DNA from: Candidatus Methylomirabilota bacterium | GTDB taxonomy: Bacteria > Methylomirabilota > Methylomirabilia > Rokubacteriales > CSP1-6 | Length of the DNA stretch: 32,426 nt | Direction of reading: 5' to 3' | Assembly: GCA_035260325.1 (NCBI GenBank) | Contig: DATFVL010000061.1 | Coordinates: forward strand, 1 to 32,426 | In this document: positions 23,173 through 32,426 of the stretch, one piece after another | Numbering within the stretch: the first letter of the stretch is position 1 | Layout of the letters: each line of letters opens with the position of its first letter | The notes under the pieces: model-generated | Seen by the model: only the letters and a program-made list of their open reading frames with translations | Told to the model about the DNA's origin: nothing | Databases searched by the model: none | Program-made: the position numbers and the translations under genes

Positions 23173-24438
23173 TCAGCCGCGGCCTTTCCACGGTCCGGTG
23201 ATCAGCCGGGCGCCTCGGTGCCAGGTGACGTAGGCCCAGGCCCACTCGAACAGCACCAGGAAGCGGTTGCGGAAGCCGATCAGGAACATGATGTGCACGA
23301 GAAGCCACGCGAGCCACGCGACGAGCCCTGAGAGCGGGAGCCCACCCACGACCGCGACGGCGGCCGCGCGCCCGATCGTGGCCATGCTGCCCCTGTCGCG
23401 GTAGCGGAAGGAACGGGTCGGCTGGCCGTGGAGTCGCCGCCACACGTTGTCCGCCACCGCGCGCCCCTGCTGGATGGCCACGGGCGCCACGCCGGGCAGC
23501 GGCGCGCCGGTCTGATGCAGAAACGCGCACATGTCGCCGATGGCGAAGGCCTCGGGATGGCCCGGGATCGAGAGATCCGGCTCGACGAGGACGCGGCCGG
23601 AGCGGTCGAGAGGCGCACCGAGGGTCCGCGCGAGCGGCGCCGCGGCCACGCCGGCGGCCCAGAGCACGGTGCGAGCGCGGATCTGCTCGCCTCTGAGCCA
23701 CACCGCGTCCGTGGTCACTCGCGTGACGACGGCCTTCGTGCGCACCTCGACGCCGATCCGCCGGAGCGCGTCCTCCGCGCTGCGGGACAGCGACTCCGGG
23801 AAGGTGGTGAGGATGCGCGGCCCGCCCTCGAGAAGGACGATCCGCGCCTTGGTCGGGTCGATCAGGCGGAAGTCGCGGGCGATGGTCTGGCGCGAGATCT
23901 CGCCGAGGGCGCCGGCCAGCTCGACGCCGGTGGGACCGCCGCCGATGACCACGAACGTGAGGAGCGCCTGCCGCTCGGCGCCGTCGCTCTCGCGCTCGGC
24001 GGCCTCGTAGGCCAGGAGTACGCGGCGGCGAATCTCGAGGGCGTCCTCCAGGGTCTTGAGCCCCGGGGCCAGCACTTCCCAGTCGTCGTGGCCGAAGTAC
24101 GAGTGGCTGGCCCCGGCGGCGAGGACGAGCGCGTCGTAGCCGATCTCGCCGCGATCGAGCACGACGCGGCGGCCGGCCAGATCCACCCGCGCGACCTCCG
24201 CGAGGAGGACCGTGATGTTGGTGGCCTTGCGCAGGACGGATCGGAGCGGGACCGCGATGTCGGAGGGGTTCAGCGCCGCCGTGGCGACCTGGTAGAGCAG
24301 CGGCTGGAAGAGGTGGTGGTTGCGCCGGTCGAGGAGCGTGACGCGCACGGCCCGGCGGGCCAGCGCCCGCGCGGCGTAGAGCCCGCCGAAGCCGCCGCCC
24401 ACGATCACCACGTGCGGAGGGGCGGCCGGTCGTCTCAT
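23173..24438 (-). CDS. ndh: Type II NADH:quinone dehydrogenase (NDH-2)
   Basis: The 421-residue flavoprotein has two dinucleotide-binding motifs: VVIVGGGFGGLYAAR (FAD, residues 10-24) and VVIGGGPTGVELAG (NADH). It also has FQPLLYQVATAALNPSDIA near the N-terminus, the FAD-contacting AFAIGDMCAF and the quinone-site-like VAPVAIQQGR. A hydrophobic C-terminal stretch (LVAWLAWLLVHIMFLIGFRNR) anchors it to the membrane face. This single-subunit enzyme passes electrons from NADH to quinone without pumping. The ATG at 24438 lies ten bases after the alpha/beta hydrolase stop. It is in the middle of a minus-strand series. Confidence 0.93.
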   Translation of the reverse strand: MRRPAAPPHVVIVGGGFGGLYAARALARRAVRVTLLDRRNHHLFQPLLYQVATAALNPSDIAVPLRSVLRKATNITVLLAEVARVDLAGRRVVLDRGEIGYDALVLAAGASHSYFGHDDWEVLAPGLKTLEDALEIRRRVLLAYEAAERESDGAERQALLTFVVIGGGPTGVELAGALGEISRQTIARDFRLIDPTKARIVLLEGGPRILTTFPESLSRSAEDALRRIGVEVRTKAVVTRVTTDAVWLRGEQIRARTVLWAAGVAAAPLARTLGAPLDRSGRVLVEPDLSIPGHPEAFAIGDMCAFLHQTGAPLPGVAPVAIQQGRAVADNVWRRLHGQPTRSFRYRDRGSMATIGRAAAVAVVGGLPLSGLVAWLAWLLVHIMFLIGFRNRFLVLFEWAWAYVTWHRGARLITGPWKGRG

Positions 24439-24448
24439 GGGCGTATGT

Positions 24449-25240
24449 TCATCGCGCCTCCTTCTCGAGCCAGGCGGCGACGTCGGCGGCGATCGCCTCC
24501 CAGCCGGGCTCCTGGATGAGCATGTGGGCGTGCTCGTCCCAGACGCGGATCTCCGCGCCGTACTTCGCGGCGACCTTCCGCACCGTCTTCGCGGGCGTGA
24601 TGCGGTCCTCGCGGCCCGCCACGACGAGCATCGGGCACCGCACGCGCCGGGCGTCCACCGGCACGCCCGTCACCGCGACGTCGAAGGCCTGACGTCCCGA
24701 CTCGGGCACGAGCCGCTCGAACGCGGCGCGGCGCTCCTCCGGCGGGGTCCGGCCGTAGAGGAGCGCGTCGGCCTCCTCGAACGACGGCGTGATCGGCCGG
24801 GAGCCGAAGATCTCGCCCGCGTGCCTCAGCGAGAGCCAGAAGAGCTTGGGCGTGGACAGGGCGAAGATGCCCCGCGGCGCCGCGGGCGTGAGGAGGACGG
24901 CGGCGGGCGGATCGCCGATCTCGGCGAGCTTCTGGACGATGAGGCCGCCCATCGAGTGGCCCACGAGGATCGGGTTGCCGATCGCCCCGGCGACGGCGCG
25001 CGCGTCCGTCACGTAGTCGGCGAAGGGGACGCGGCCGATGTCCCGGACGGGCTTCGAGCCGTGGTGGCCGCGGAGGTCGAGCGCGTAGCAGGTGACGCCG
25101 CGGCCCGCGAAGAACCCGAGCCACTTGTCCCACATCCAGCTCCCGCCCCACATGCCGTGGACGAACAGGATCGGGCGCCCGTGCTCGGGCACCCGCGGCG
25201 CCGCGCGCTCGACCTTGAGCCCCGCGATCTCCATCGGCAT
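24449..25240 (-). CDS. Alpha/beta hydrolase
   Basis: The 263-residue protein has the alpha/beta-hydrolase fold with oxyanion-hole motif FVHGMWGG (26-33), nucleophile elbow GHSMGG (S96), the acid D211 in AGREDRI and histidine H238 in EHAHML. Substrate is unknown; esterase, lipase or C-C hydrolase roles are all possible. ATG 25240 is followed by a second ATG at 25234. The first is favoured because TAGAAT stands eight bases before it. Its stop is ten bases before the NDH-2 start, so they may share a transcript. Confidence 0.87.
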   Translation of the reverse strand: MPMEIAGLKVERAAPRVPEHGRPILFVHGMWGGSWMWDKWLGFFAGRGVTCYALDLRGHHGSKPVRDIGRVPFADYVTDARAVAGAIGNPILVGHSMGGLIVQKLAEIGDPPAAVLLTPAAPRGIFALSTPKLFWLSLRHAGEIFGSRPITPSFEEADALLYGRTPPEERRAAFERLVPESGRQAFDVAVTGVPVDARRVRCPMLVVAGREDRITPAKTVRKVAAKYGAEIRVWDEHAHMLIQEPGWEAIAADVAAWLEKEAR

Positions 25241-25248
25241 CCCGCGCG

Positions 25249-25254
25249 ATTCTA
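25249..25254 (-). promoter_or_regulatory. -10 hexamer TAGAAT before the alpha/beta hydrolase
   Basis: On the minus strand TAGAAT (25254-25249) ends eight bases before ATG 25240. CTGACC stands 19 bases further upstream, a weak -35. The transcript would lack a ribosome binding site. Confidence 0.4.
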
Positions 25255-25275
25255 GCAGGCCCGCGCCGGCTCCGG

Positions 25276-26580
25276 TCAGGCGCCGAGGACCTCGTCGAGG
25301 ACGCGACCGTCGGTCCCCGCCAGTGTGAGACCGAGCACACGGGCGACCGTGGGCCCGACGTCGCGGCTCCGGACCGCGGCGAGCGTCATCCCCTTCGCGA
25401 TGCCGGGTCCCGCCGCCAGGAAGAATGCGCCGAGGTCGGCGTGCGTCGGGAGGTGGCCGTGGGAGCCTCGATAGCGCGGGGCGCAGACGAGCTCGTCGCC
25501 CGCGGCGTCGTCCGCGAAGGAGTAGCCCGGCGCCGCCTCGAGGAGGAGGTCGCCGACCTTCGGGTTCGCGGCGCTCGTCGGGAGCCCGAGGCCCGCGTAC
25601 GCGCCCTCCGCGAAGACGTGGGCGACGCCCTCGAGCCGCGCCAGCTCGGGCGCCAGGTCCCGCGCGAGCCGCGCGCGATCGCCGGCACCCGTGCAGTAGA
25701 CGTAGCCCGCGCCGGAGTTCACGACGAAGCGCGCTTCCCCGCCCGCGATGCCGCCGGCCGCGTCCACGCGGAGCAGTCCGAGCTGCCGGAGCCGCGCGTT
25801 GATGCGCACGTCGTGCGCGACGGGCAGGAAGCCGTGGTCCGAGACGACGAAGAGCGCGGTGCGCTCGCCGAGCTCGTCGGCGGGCAGCGTGCCGAGGAGC
25901 CTCTGGATGAGGCCGTCCACGTAGTCGATCGCCCAGTAGGCCTCGGGCGAGCGCGGGCCGTGGAGGTGCTGGAAGCTGTCGACGCAGAGGAAGTGCACGA
26001 GCATGAGCCGCGGCGCGTGGCGGCGCCAGACGTGCGCCGCGAGCTCCGCGACCATCGCGTCCTTCAGGAAGCGCTTGGGCAGCTCGGCCCACTCGCCCTG
26101 GCGGTCGAGCGGATAGCCGAGTGCCAGGAGCTCCGCCCACACGGCGCGCGACGTCTGCGTCTCGAAGATCCGCTGGTCCTTGAAGAACGGCAGGTTGAAG
26201 TCGAGCGCGGGCGACCGGCGCGTCGCGGGCCAGTCGATCGCCGCGGTGCCGAGCCCGGCCGCATGCGCCACGTCGTAGATCGTGGGCACGCGCACGAGGT
26301 CCGGGGCGTCGTACACGGGGTCGCCGCTCAGGTCCTCGCGCGCGCCGGTGGCGCGATTGAGGACGCTGTTGCCGACCACGCCGTGGCGGTCGGGCGCGAC
26401 GCCGGTGACGAGACTCACGTGGGTCGGCCAGGTCGTGCTCGGGAACACGGTCTCCATCCGCTCGGCGATGACGCCGCGCTCGGCGAGCGCGCGGAGCCCC
26501 GGCATGCGCGCCGCGCCGTCCCGGAAGTAGAAGGCGGCGAGGCCGTCCACGCTCACGACGATCGCGCGCGTCGCGCTCAC
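25276..26580 (-). CDS. Alkaline phosphatase-superfamily nucleotide pyrophosphatase/phosphodiesterase
   Basis: The 434-residue protein has the type I phosphodiesterase/nucleotide pyrophosphatase pattern: metal ligand D12 in VVSVDGL, nucleophile T50 in FPSTTWPTH, a central FLCVDSFQHLHG with two ligands, ALFVVSDHGF and a C-terminal SHGHLPTHADLG with the last histidines. All expected metal ligands look present. Typical reactions are hydrolysis of phosphodiesters or nucleotide pyrophosphates; the substrate is unknown. No signal peptide is visible. GTG 26580 overlaps the stop of the MFS gene (GTGA), so the two are co-expressed. The downstream hydrolase starts 35 bases after its stop. Confidence 0.88.
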   Translation of the reverse strand: MSATRAIVVSVDGLAAFYFRDGAARMPGLRALAERGVIAERMETVFPSTTWPTHVSLVTGVAPDRHGVVGNSVLNRATGAREDLSGDPVYDAPDLVRVPTIYDVAHAAGLGTAAIDWPATRRSPALDFNLPFFKDQRIFETQTSRAVWAELLALGYPLDRQGEWAELPKRFLKDAMVAELAAHVWRRHAPRLMLVHFLCVDSFQHLHGPRSPEAYWAIDYVDGLIQRLLGTLPADELGERTALFVVSDHGFLPVAHDVRINARLRQLGLLRVDAAGGIAGGEARFVVNSGAGYVYCTGAGDRARLARDLAPELARLEGVAHVFAEGAYAGLGLPTSAANPKVGDLLLEAAPGYSFADDAAGDELVCAPRYRGSHGHLPTHADLGAFFLAAGPGIAKGMTLAAVRSRDVGPTVARVLGLTLAGTDGRVLDEVLGA

Positions 26581-27782
26581 GCCGGCGCCTCCCGCGGCGC
26601 CCGGGACAGCGCGAGGAGCGCGACGCCCAGCAGGTTGAAGACGGCGCCGACGACCCACATGATGCTGTAGCTGCCCGTCGCGTCGTGGAGCGCGCCGGCG
26701 ATCAGCGGCCCCCAGCCCGCCATCGCCCCCGCGAGCGCGAACAAGAACCCGACGATCGCGCCCGTCTGGCCGCGACCGAAGAAGTCGCCGACGATCGCGG
26801 GGAAGAGCGTCGAGACCGTGCCGTACGAGTAGCCGAAGACGAACGTGTCGGCGAAGAGCACGAGCGGGCCGCGCGCGGCCGCGAGGAAGCCGAGGAACCC
26901 GACGGCCTGGAGCGCCATCCCGATCGCGAGCGTGGCCCTCCGTCCGAGCCGGTCCGAGACGCCGCCCATCACGAGCCGCCCGGCGACCGCGCCGATGCCG
27001 AGCGTCGAGACCACCCACGCGCCGGTCAGGGCCGAGTAGCCGAGGTCGCGCGCGAACGGCACGATGTGCACGAGCGGGACGAAGACCGGGATCCACGTCG
27101 CGCTGAACGCGGCGCCGAGCATCCAGAAGGCGCGCGTGCGCCACGCGCGCGCGAGGGGCCAGCCCCGCTCCGCGGCGCCCGCCGCGGCCGGCGCGGGCGC
27201 GCCGTCGGGATGGAGGCCGACGCTCTCGGGATCGCGCCGCATCACGCACGCGACGAGGGTCAGGACGACGAAGATCGCGGCGCCGAAGACCACGTACGCC
27301 GTCCGCCAGCCGACGGCGGTGACGAGGAGCTGGGCGAGGGGCGGCAGGGCGAACGTGCCCGCGCTCCCGCCGCTCGACGCAAGGCCGACGGCGAGGCCGC
27401 GGCGCTGGACGAACCACTTCACGACGGTCGTGTTGCACGGGACGTACGCGGTCCCCATGCCGAGCGCCGCGACGCCGCCGTAGAGCAGATAGGGCTGCCA
27501 GAGCTCGGTCACGAGCGACATGCTGGCGAGCGCCGTGCCCAGGAGCAGCCCGCCCGCGCCGATGACCACGCGCGGGCCCCAGAGGTCGGTGAGCCGCCCC
27601 GCGGGGAAGCCGAAGACGCAGTAGAGCGCCGCGTAGAGGGAGAACGCGCCCGCCAGGCTGGCCCGGCTCCAGCCGAACTCCTCGAGGAGCGCCGAGAAGA
27701 AGACGCCGAACGAGTACTGGGCGCCGTACGCGAAGAAGAGGACGAGGAACGCGCCCCCGACGATGACCCAGCCCCGAAACAA
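26577..27782 (-). CDS. Major facilitator superfamily transporter (MCT/OFA-like)
   Basis: The 401-residue protein has twelve hydrophobic segments and MFS loop motifs: the 2-3 loop GRLTDLWGPR and the second-half copy GGVSDRLGRR. The opening FRGWVIVGGAF and YSFGVFFSALLEEFGWSRA block is typical of monocarboxylate/oxalate-formate-type transporters, so an organic acid is a plausible substrate. TTG 27782 is the only start fitting the family N-terminus. It lies two bases after the uvrA stop and has no obvious ribosome binding site, so translational coupling to uvrA is likely. It is followed by the phosphodiesterase with a 4-base overlap. Confidence 0.87.
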   Translation of the reverse strand: MFRGWVIVGGAFLVLFFAYGAQYSFGVFFSALLEEFGWSRASLAGAFSLYAALYCVFGFPAGRLTDLWGPRVVIGAGGLLLGTALASMSLVTELWQPYLLYGGVAALGMGTAYVPCNTTVVKWFVQRRGLAVGLASSGGSAGTFALPPLAQLLVTAVGWRTAYVVFGAAIFVVLTLVACVMRRDPESVGLHPDGAPAPAAAGAAERGWPLARAWRTRAFWMLGAAFSATWIPVFVPLVHIVPFARDLGYSALTGAWVVSTLGIGAVAGRLVMGGVSDRLGRRATLAIGMALQAVGFLGFLAAARGPLVLFADTFVFGYSYGTVSTLFPAIVGDFFGRGQTGAIVGFLFALAGAMAGWGPLIAGALHDATGSYSIMWVVGAVFNLLGVALLALSRAPREAPA

Positions 27783-27784
27783 GA

Positions 27785-30571
<2,787 letters not shown>

Positions 30572-30595
30572 TCGATCGGTCCTCCTGAGGTGGGT

Positions 30596-30601
30596 AGTCT
30601 A
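30596..30601 (-). promoter_or_regulatory. -10 hexamer TAGACT of uvrA
   Basis: On the minus strand TAGACT (30601-30596) would start a transcript near 30589, giving a short leader with the AGGAGG before ATG 30571. No clear -35. It is the same hexamer as in the divergent fur promoter 60 bases away. Confidence 0.4.
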
Positions 30602-30640
30602 CTGGAACCGGCGCCGCGGCGCCAGGGCGCGGCGGAGCGC

Positions 30641-30669
30641 TTGACACGCGCGCGGCGGCCCGGTAGACT
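30641..30669 (+). promoter_or_regulatory. Sigma70 promoter of the Fur/PerR-rubrerythrin unit
   Basis: TTGACA at 30641-30646 is a perfect -35, TAGACT at 30664-30669 is a good -10, and the spacer is exactly 17 bases. Transcription would begin near 30676. This is the clearest promoter of the window. Confidence 0.75.
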
Positions 30670-30682
30670 CCGACGTCGCTGT

Positions 30683-30697
30683 TGATAATGATTACTA
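30683..30697 (+). promoter_or_regulatory. PerR/Fur-type operator over the start codon
   Basis: The 15-mer TGATAATGATTACTA matches the PerR box TTATAATNATTATAA at 11 of 14 defined positions, and also resembles part of the Fur box. It covers the likely transcript start region and the ATG at 30688. In such GC-rich DNA an AT-rich dyad at this place is conspicuous. It suggests repression of the unit by its own first gene product. Confidence 0.6.
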
Positions 30698-31143
30698 ACT
30701 ACGAGACCCACGCCACGCTGCGCGCGCGGGGGCTGCGGCCGACGAAGCCCCGGCGCCTGATCCTCGAGGCCGTGCGCGCGACCGACGTCCACCCGACGGC
30801 GGCCTTCGTCTACCGCCGCGTGCGGAAGCGGCTCCCGCGCGTGAGCCTCGCGACCGTCTACCGCAACCTCCGCGTGCTGGCCGCCGAGGGCTTCCTGGCC
30901 GAGCGCGCGGACGCGGCGGGGCTGCGCTTCGACGGCAACACGGCGCCCCACGACCACTTCACCTGCCTCGCGTGCGGCCGGATCTACGACGTCCCGGCGC
31001 GCCGCGGGCGGGCCGCGCGCGCGCGGATGGCGGCGCACACCGGCTTCGAGATCCTGAACCACCGCACAGAGTACTTCGGCCGCTGCGGCGACTGTCGCCG
31101 GCACGGCGGCCGGACGTCCCCGAAAGCAAAAAGGAGGAGCTGA
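30688..31143 (+). CDS. perR: Fur-family regulator, probably PerR-type peroxide sensor
   Basis: The 151-residue protein has the Fur winged helix (RGLRPTKPRRLILEAV; recognition helix SLATVYRNL at 53-61), the metal-sensing HDHF (88-91), and two CxxC zinc pairs: C93/C96 and C133/C136. A PerR role rather than Fur or Zur is inferred from the next gene, a rubrerythrin for peroxide detoxification, and from the PerR-like box over its own start. ATG 30688 was chosen; a TTG at 30682 is in frame but the ATG agrees with the promoter spacing. The rubrerythrin starts four bases after the stop. Confidence 0.85.
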   Translation: MITNYETHATLRARGLRPTKPRRLILEAVRATDVHPTAAFVYRRVRKRLPRVSLATVYRNLRVLAAEGFLAERADAAGLRFDGNTAPHDHFTCLACGRIYDVPARRGRAARARMAAHTGFEILNHRTEYFGRCGDCRRHGGRTSPKAKRRS

Positions 31144-31146
31144 GTC

Positions 31147-31596
31147 ATGGCAGGCAAGAGCCTCAAGGGCACCAAGAGCCACGCAAACCTGAAGGAAGCG
31201 TTCGCCGGCGAGTCGCAGGCGAATCGCCGCTACCTCTACTTCGCGCGCGTCGCGGACATCGAGGGGTTTCCCGACATGGCGGGCCTCTTCAAGGACACCG
31301 CGGACGCCGAGACCGGTCACGCCTTCGGCCACCTCGACTTCCTGAAAGAGGTCGGCGATCCGGTGACCGACGAGCCGATCGGCAAGACCGAGAAGAACCT
31401 CAAGTCCGCGGTCACCGGCGAGACGTACGAGTACACGCAGATGTACCCGGGCATGGCCAAGACCGCGCGTGACGAGGGCTTCCCGGAGCTCGGCGAGTGG
31501 TTCGAGACGCTCTCGAAGGCCGAGAAGTCGCACGCGGGGCGGTTCAACAAGGGGCTCAAGCAGATCGCGGGCAAGGAGCCGGCTGAGGCCATCTAG
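31147..31596 (+). CDS. Rubrerythrin without rubredoxin domain
   Basis: The 149-residue protein is a ferritin-like di-iron four-helix protein. Expected iron ligands are E22 (FAGES), E55/H58 (AETGHA), E92 and/or E95 (GETYEY) and E126/H129 (AEKSHAGRF). The C-terminal rubredoxin domain of classical rubrerythrin, with its CxxC pairs, is absent, so electrons must come from another donor. Family function: reduction of hydrogen peroxide, common in anaerobes and microaerophiles. An AGGAGG ribosome binding site precedes ATG 31147. It shares a promoter with the Fur-family gene. The Fe-S protein downstream could be linked to its electron supply, but that is speculation. Confidence 0.93.
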   Translation: MAGKSLKGTKSHANLKEAFAGESQANRRYLYFARVADIEGFPDMAGLFKDTADAETGHAFGHLDFLKEVGDPVTDEPIGKTEKNLKSAVTGETYEYTQMYPGMAKTARDEGFPELGEWFETLSKAEKSHAGRFNKGLKQIAGKEPAEAI

Positions 31597-31598
31597 CT

Positions 31599-31752
31599 CT
31601 CGTTCCGGTTCGGGGGGGCGCGCCGGGGGACCCTGCTCGACCACGCTAGCCGCAACACGCGGGGTCGAGGCTGTAGGTTTGCGGTTCGGGCGACCCTGAC
31701 TACACGGGTCTCGCAGGGTCACCCCGTCCCTCCCCCACCGAACCGGAACGAG
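31599..31752. repeat. 154-base inverted-repeat element with nested hairpins
   Basis: CTCGTTCCGGTTCG at 31599-31612 is the perfect inverse of 31739-31752. Inside, GACCCTG (31692-31698) pairs with CAGGGTC (31714-31720), an arm at 31626-31636 can pair with the same right side, and CTCGACC (31636-31642) pairs with GGTCGAG (31663-31669) around another small stem. A 3-base GCT flanks both ends (31596-31598, 31753-31755), as a short target duplication might. It could be a miniature inverted-repeat element, a structured leader of the next gene, or a terminator complex. Confidence 0.6.
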
Positions 31753-31765
31753 GCTCGATTCCATC

Positions 31766-32426
31766 ATGGGGACGCTCGACCTCAATTCGGCGGAGTTCTG
31801 GGACCTGTCGGCGGTCGACAAAGAGCTGCGGCGCGTCTACGACATCTGCGGCGGCTGCCGGCGCTGCCTGCCGCTCTGCCCGTCGTTCAAGGTTCTCTTC
31901 GACCGCCTCGACGTGGAGGCCGTGGACGGCGATGTCGAGAAGCTGCGCGCGCGCGACGTCAAGGAGGTCGTGGACCTCTGCTACCAGTGCAAGCTCTGCT
32001 ACAACCACTGCCCGTACACCCCGCCCCACCGGTGGGCGGTGGACTTCCCGCGCCTGATGCTGCGCGCCCGCGCCGGTGAGGCGCGGAAGAACGGCGTCAG
32101 CCGTCAGGACCGGATGCTCGGCAACACCGAGCTCATCGGCCGGCTCAGCAGCCTCGCGGCGCCGCTGACGAACTGGCTGAACGAGCTCGGCGTGCACCGC
32201 GCGTTCGTTCAGGCCGTCGCGGGGATCCACAGGCGGCGGAACCTTCCGAAGTTCCATCGCGAGACCTTCACCCAATGGTTCAAGAAACGCGAGAACGCTA
32301 AGACCGCGGGTCGCGCAGACGCGACGGGCGTGGCGACAGGCCGGGAGCCCGTCGCTGTAGGAGGCGTGGCGCCAGCCCGGGAGACTGCGGCTCGCGCAAG
32401 CGCGGCGGGCGGGCCGACAGGCCGGG
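31766..32426 (+). CDS. Fe-S binding protein, GlpC/HdrD-like, 3' end outside window
   Basis: ATG 31766 opens a frame with no stop to the end of the window (about 220 residues so far). Two classic 4Fe-4S cluster motifs are present: C28-GG-C31-RR-C34-LPL-C38-P and C72-YQ-C75-KL-C78-YNH-C82-P. This is the N-terminal ferredoxin-like part of GlpC/HdrD-type subunits, which normally continue with two CCG domains. The linker after the FTQWFKKRENAK segment turns into an Ala/Gly/Arg-rich stretch encoded by GC-rich repeats, perhaps lengthening the gap before the CCG domains. The product probably shuttles electrons for a membrane or soluble oxidoreductase. It follows the rubrerythrin after the inverted-repeat element. 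Confidence 0.85.
   Translation, partial: MGTLDLNSAEFWDLSAVDKELRRVYDICGGCRRCLPLCPSFKVLFDRLDVEAVDGDVEKLRARDVKEVVDLCYQCKLCYNHCPYTPPHRWAVDFPRLMLRARAGEARKNGVSRQDRMLGNTELIGRLSSLAAPLTNWLNELGVHRAFVQAVAGIHRRRNLPKFHRETFTQWFKKRENAKTAGRADATGVATGREPVAVGGVAPARETAARASAAGGPTGR
32306..32426. repeat. GC-rich imperfect repeats inside the Fe-S protein gene
   Basis: A 40-base unit at 32306-32345 recurs at 32387-32426 with 34 of 40 identities, ending in the identical ACAGGCCGGG. A shorter partial copy (GGCGTGGCGCCAGCCCGGG) lies between at about 32362-32381. Units contain small palindromes such as GTCGCG-CAGA-CGCGAC. The pattern resembles REP-like intergenic repeats, yet lies in an open coding frame. It runs off the window, so its full extent is unknown. 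Confidence 0.6.

Overview
This is a GC-rich (roughly 70% by eye), gene-dense bacterial window with about 30 protein genes, no rRNA or tRNA, no CRISPR array and no recognisable insertion sequence. Base composition, gene density and content (luciferase-like oxidoreductases, tandem M20 amidohydrolases, a selenoprotein, CoxD/CoxE-like proteins, a rubrerythrin next to a Fe-S reductase subunit) resemble soil or sediment lineages such as Candidatus Rokubacteria/Methylomirabilota. That placement is an inference from style, not a proven assignment.

Layout. 1-992: 3' part of a polytopic membrane protein. 997-3832 (minus): an operon of two tandem M20 amidohydrolases and a periplasmic Cu/Zn superoxide dismutase, joined by 4-base stop/start overlaps. 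3914-4837: a luciferase-like oxidoreductase read away from that operon. 4876-6642 (minus): a secreted caspase-like protein with a PEGA domain and a lectin-like C-terminus. 6889-8682: two paralogous stand-alone receiver proteins and an RmlD-type reductase. 8652-10621 (minus): a PEP-mutase/isocitrate-lyase-family enzyme and an M48 membrane protease. 10890-13864: a MoxR ATPase, a VWA/CoxE-like protein and a DUF3047 protein. 13892-14011: a beheaded response-regulator remnant. 14051-15609: a FetA/FetB-like ABC pair.

15655-19385 is the most interesting part. It holds an uncharacterised 351-residue protein, then a UGSC-family selenoprotein whose reading frame crosses an in-frame TGA at 17000-17002 into the motif Sec-Gly-Ser-Cys, with strong hairpins directly downstream of the TGA as expected of a bacterial SECIS. 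These are followed by an acetamidase/formamidase-family protein, a cyclase-family metal hydrolase and a small DUF3303-like protein. A conventional gene caller would split the selenoprotein into a 92-residue protein and a downstream fragment. The five genes look like one operon for an undescribed redox/hydrolytic pathway.

19497-20387 encodes a SAM methyltransferase. 20398-30571 (minus) is a long co-directional series: UvrA, an MFS transporter, a phosphodiesterase/phosphatase, an alpha/beta hydrolase, a type II NADH dehydrogenase, a thiolase-fold protein lacking the catalytic cysteine, its DUF35 zinc-ribbon partner and a second luciferase-like oxidoreductase. 30641-31596 is an oxidative-stress unit: a textbook promoter, a PerR-like operator over the start codon, a Fur/PerR regulator and a rubrerythrin. 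A 154-base inverted-repeat element (31599-31752) precedes a Fe-S (GlpC/HdrD-like) protein that runs off the window and whose tail is encoded by GC-rich repeats.

Several genes have a -10-like hexamer only 5-8 bases before the start codon, which suggests leaderless or near-leaderless transcripts.
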